Positions 4,920 to 5,767 of a stretch of DNA of 5,767 nucleotides are shown in pieces (position 1 is the stretch's first letter; each line of letters begins with the position of its first letter). The notes beneath the pieces are model-generated. The model had not been told where the DNA came from and did not search any database. It worked only from the letters and a program-made list of their open reading frames with translations. Location of the stretch: assembly GCA_937881155.1 (NCBI GenBank), contig CALGFI010000065.1, forward strand, positions 1-5,767. Reading direction: 5' to 3'. This DNA is from an uncultured bacterium (lineage in GTDB: Bacteria; Actinomycetota; UBA4738; HRBIN12). A program made the position numbers and the translations under genes.

Positions 4920-5757
4920 GCCGGTCATGGCGGACGAGGTCGTCCGATTCCTCGGCGATCGAGGAACCGTGATCGACATGACGCTCGGCGCGGGGGGACA
5001 CGCGGAGACACTCTTGGAGGCGGGCGTTCAACGCCTGATCGGGATCGATCGAGACCCCGACGCGGTCGAGATCGCTACGTCCCGTCTGTCGCGGTTCGGC
5101 GACCGCTTCACCGCCGTGCGGACCCGGTTCTCACAGCTGCCCGCGGTGAACCGGGTCGACGGCGTCCTGTGGGACCTCGGCGTGAGCTCGATGCAGCTCG
5201 ATCGCACGGAGCGCGGCTTCTCCTATCGGAAGGACGGTCCACTCGACATGCGAATGGAGGCCGAGGGGGAAAGCGCGATGGACATCGTGAACACAGCACC
5301 GGAGGAAGAGCTCGCGAGGATCCTGTTCGAGTTCGGCGAGGAGCGTCGGTCGCGCCGAGTCGCGGCGGCCATCGTCCGGGCCCGGACCCGTTCGCCGATC
5401 ACGACGACCGGTGAGCTCGCTCGGGTGGTCGCGGGCGCCCTGGGAGCGCGGCGGGGAGGCCCCCACCCCGCGCGCCGCACGTTTCAGGCGCTCCGCATCG
5501 CGGTCAACCGGGAGCTGGAGGACCTCGCCCTCTCCCTGCCTCGGGCGGCGGAGGCCCTCGCTCCCGGTGGCCGCATCGTCGCGATCTCGTACCACTCGCT
5601 CGAGGACCGGATCGTCAAGCGCTTCGTCAACGAACGCGACGACCTCGAACAGCTCACCAAGAAGCCGCTCCGCCCGTCCAAGCGAGAACAGGAACGGAAC
5701 CCGCGCTCCCGCGCGGCGAAGCTGCGCGCGGCAGAGAAACGAGCCGACGCAGCATGA
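4903..5757 (+). CDS. rsmH: 16S rRNA (cytosine(1402)-N(4))-methyltransferase RsmH (MraW)
   Basis: RsmH uses S-adenosylmethionine to methylate N4 of C1402 in the decoding centre of 16S rRNA and is a standard dcw cluster member. From GTG 4903 the protein is 284 residues. Visible motifs are HEPVMADEV (5-13), the SAM-binding DMTLGAGGHAETLL (25-38), GIDRDPDA (47-54), VLWDLGVSSMQLD (88-100), RGFSYRKDGPLDMRM (104-118), ISYHSLEDRIVK (228-239), and the C-terminal LTKKPLRPS (251-259) and NPRSRAAKLRAAEK (266-279). The protein is shorter than the usual roughly 310 residues mainly because the Cys-rich loop between the HSLEDR motif and LTKKPL is missing. The start is uncertain: 4903 has only a weak GGCGGG ahead of it, while a strong site points to GTG 4863 in another frame. 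The stop overlaps the next start (ATGA). Confidence 0.95.
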   Translation: MWAGHEPVMADEVVRFLGDRGTVIDMTLGAGGHAETLLEAGVQRLIGIDRDPDAVEIATSRLSRFGDRFTAVRTRFSQLPAVNRVDGVLWDLGVSSMQLDRTERGFSYRKDGPLDMRMEAEGESAMDIVNTAPEEELARILFEFGEERRSRRVAAAIVRARTRSPITTTGELARVVAGALGARRGGPHPARRTFQALRIAVNRELEDLALSLPRAAEALAPGGRIVAISYHSLEDRIVKRFVNERDDLEQLTKKPLRPSKREQERNPRSRAAKLRAAEKRADAA

Positions 5758-5767
5758 GCACCCCCGC
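5754..5767 (+). CDS. Start of the next dcw gene (position of ftsL), truncated by the window edge
   Basis: ATG at 5754 overlaps the rsmH stop as ATGA and opens MSTP before the sequence ends. In dcw clusters this position is normally occupied by ftsL or an FtsL-like septum protein gene, followed by ftsI. Only 14 bases are visible, so the identity is inferred from gene order alone. No independent ribosome-binding site is evident, consistent with coupling to rsmH. Confidence 0.5.

Overview
The window is GC-rich (roughly two thirds G+C by eye) and densely coding, with GTG and TTG starts and short or overlapping gene junctions. Together with the gene content, this points to an actinobacterium, possibly an uncultured lineage. 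I cannot place it further from sequence alone. Two divergent transcription units flank a 330-base intergenic region at about 3323-3652.

Left half, minus strand, reading right to left: a MoxR-type AAA+ ATPase (3322-2345), a DUF58 membrane protein (2343-1111), and the N-terminal half of a TgpA-like transglutaminase membrane protein that starts at 1156 and runs off the left edge. The first junction is 1 nt and the second is a 46-nt overlap, so this is a tight operon of the familiar MoxR / DUF58 / transglutaminase type. That gene set is thought to act at the cell envelope, but its biochemical role is poorly defined.

Right half, plus strand: a small HNH endonuclease-family protein (3653-4135), then the start of the division and cell-wall (dcw) cluster. 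The cluster holds mraZ (4289-4723), a 40-residue single-pass membrane protein (4720-4842), rsmH/mraW (4903-5757) and the first codons of the next gene at 5754, where ftsL normally lies. An ATGA overlap joins mraZ to the small ORF, and another joins rsmH to the next gene.

The clearest regulatory signal is upstream of mraZ. A TTGACG - 17 nt - CATAAA promoter is interleaved with four GTGG(A/C)(G/A) repeats spaced 11, 10 and 10 nt, the expected layout of MraZ operator boxes for autoregulation. Less usual points are the small membrane protein between mraZ and rsmH, and a strong ribosome-binding site just before rsmH that points at an out-of-frame GTG. RsmH also lacks the usual Cys-rich loop near its C-terminus. 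I saw no RNA gene, mobile element, CRISPR array or clear sign of transfer.
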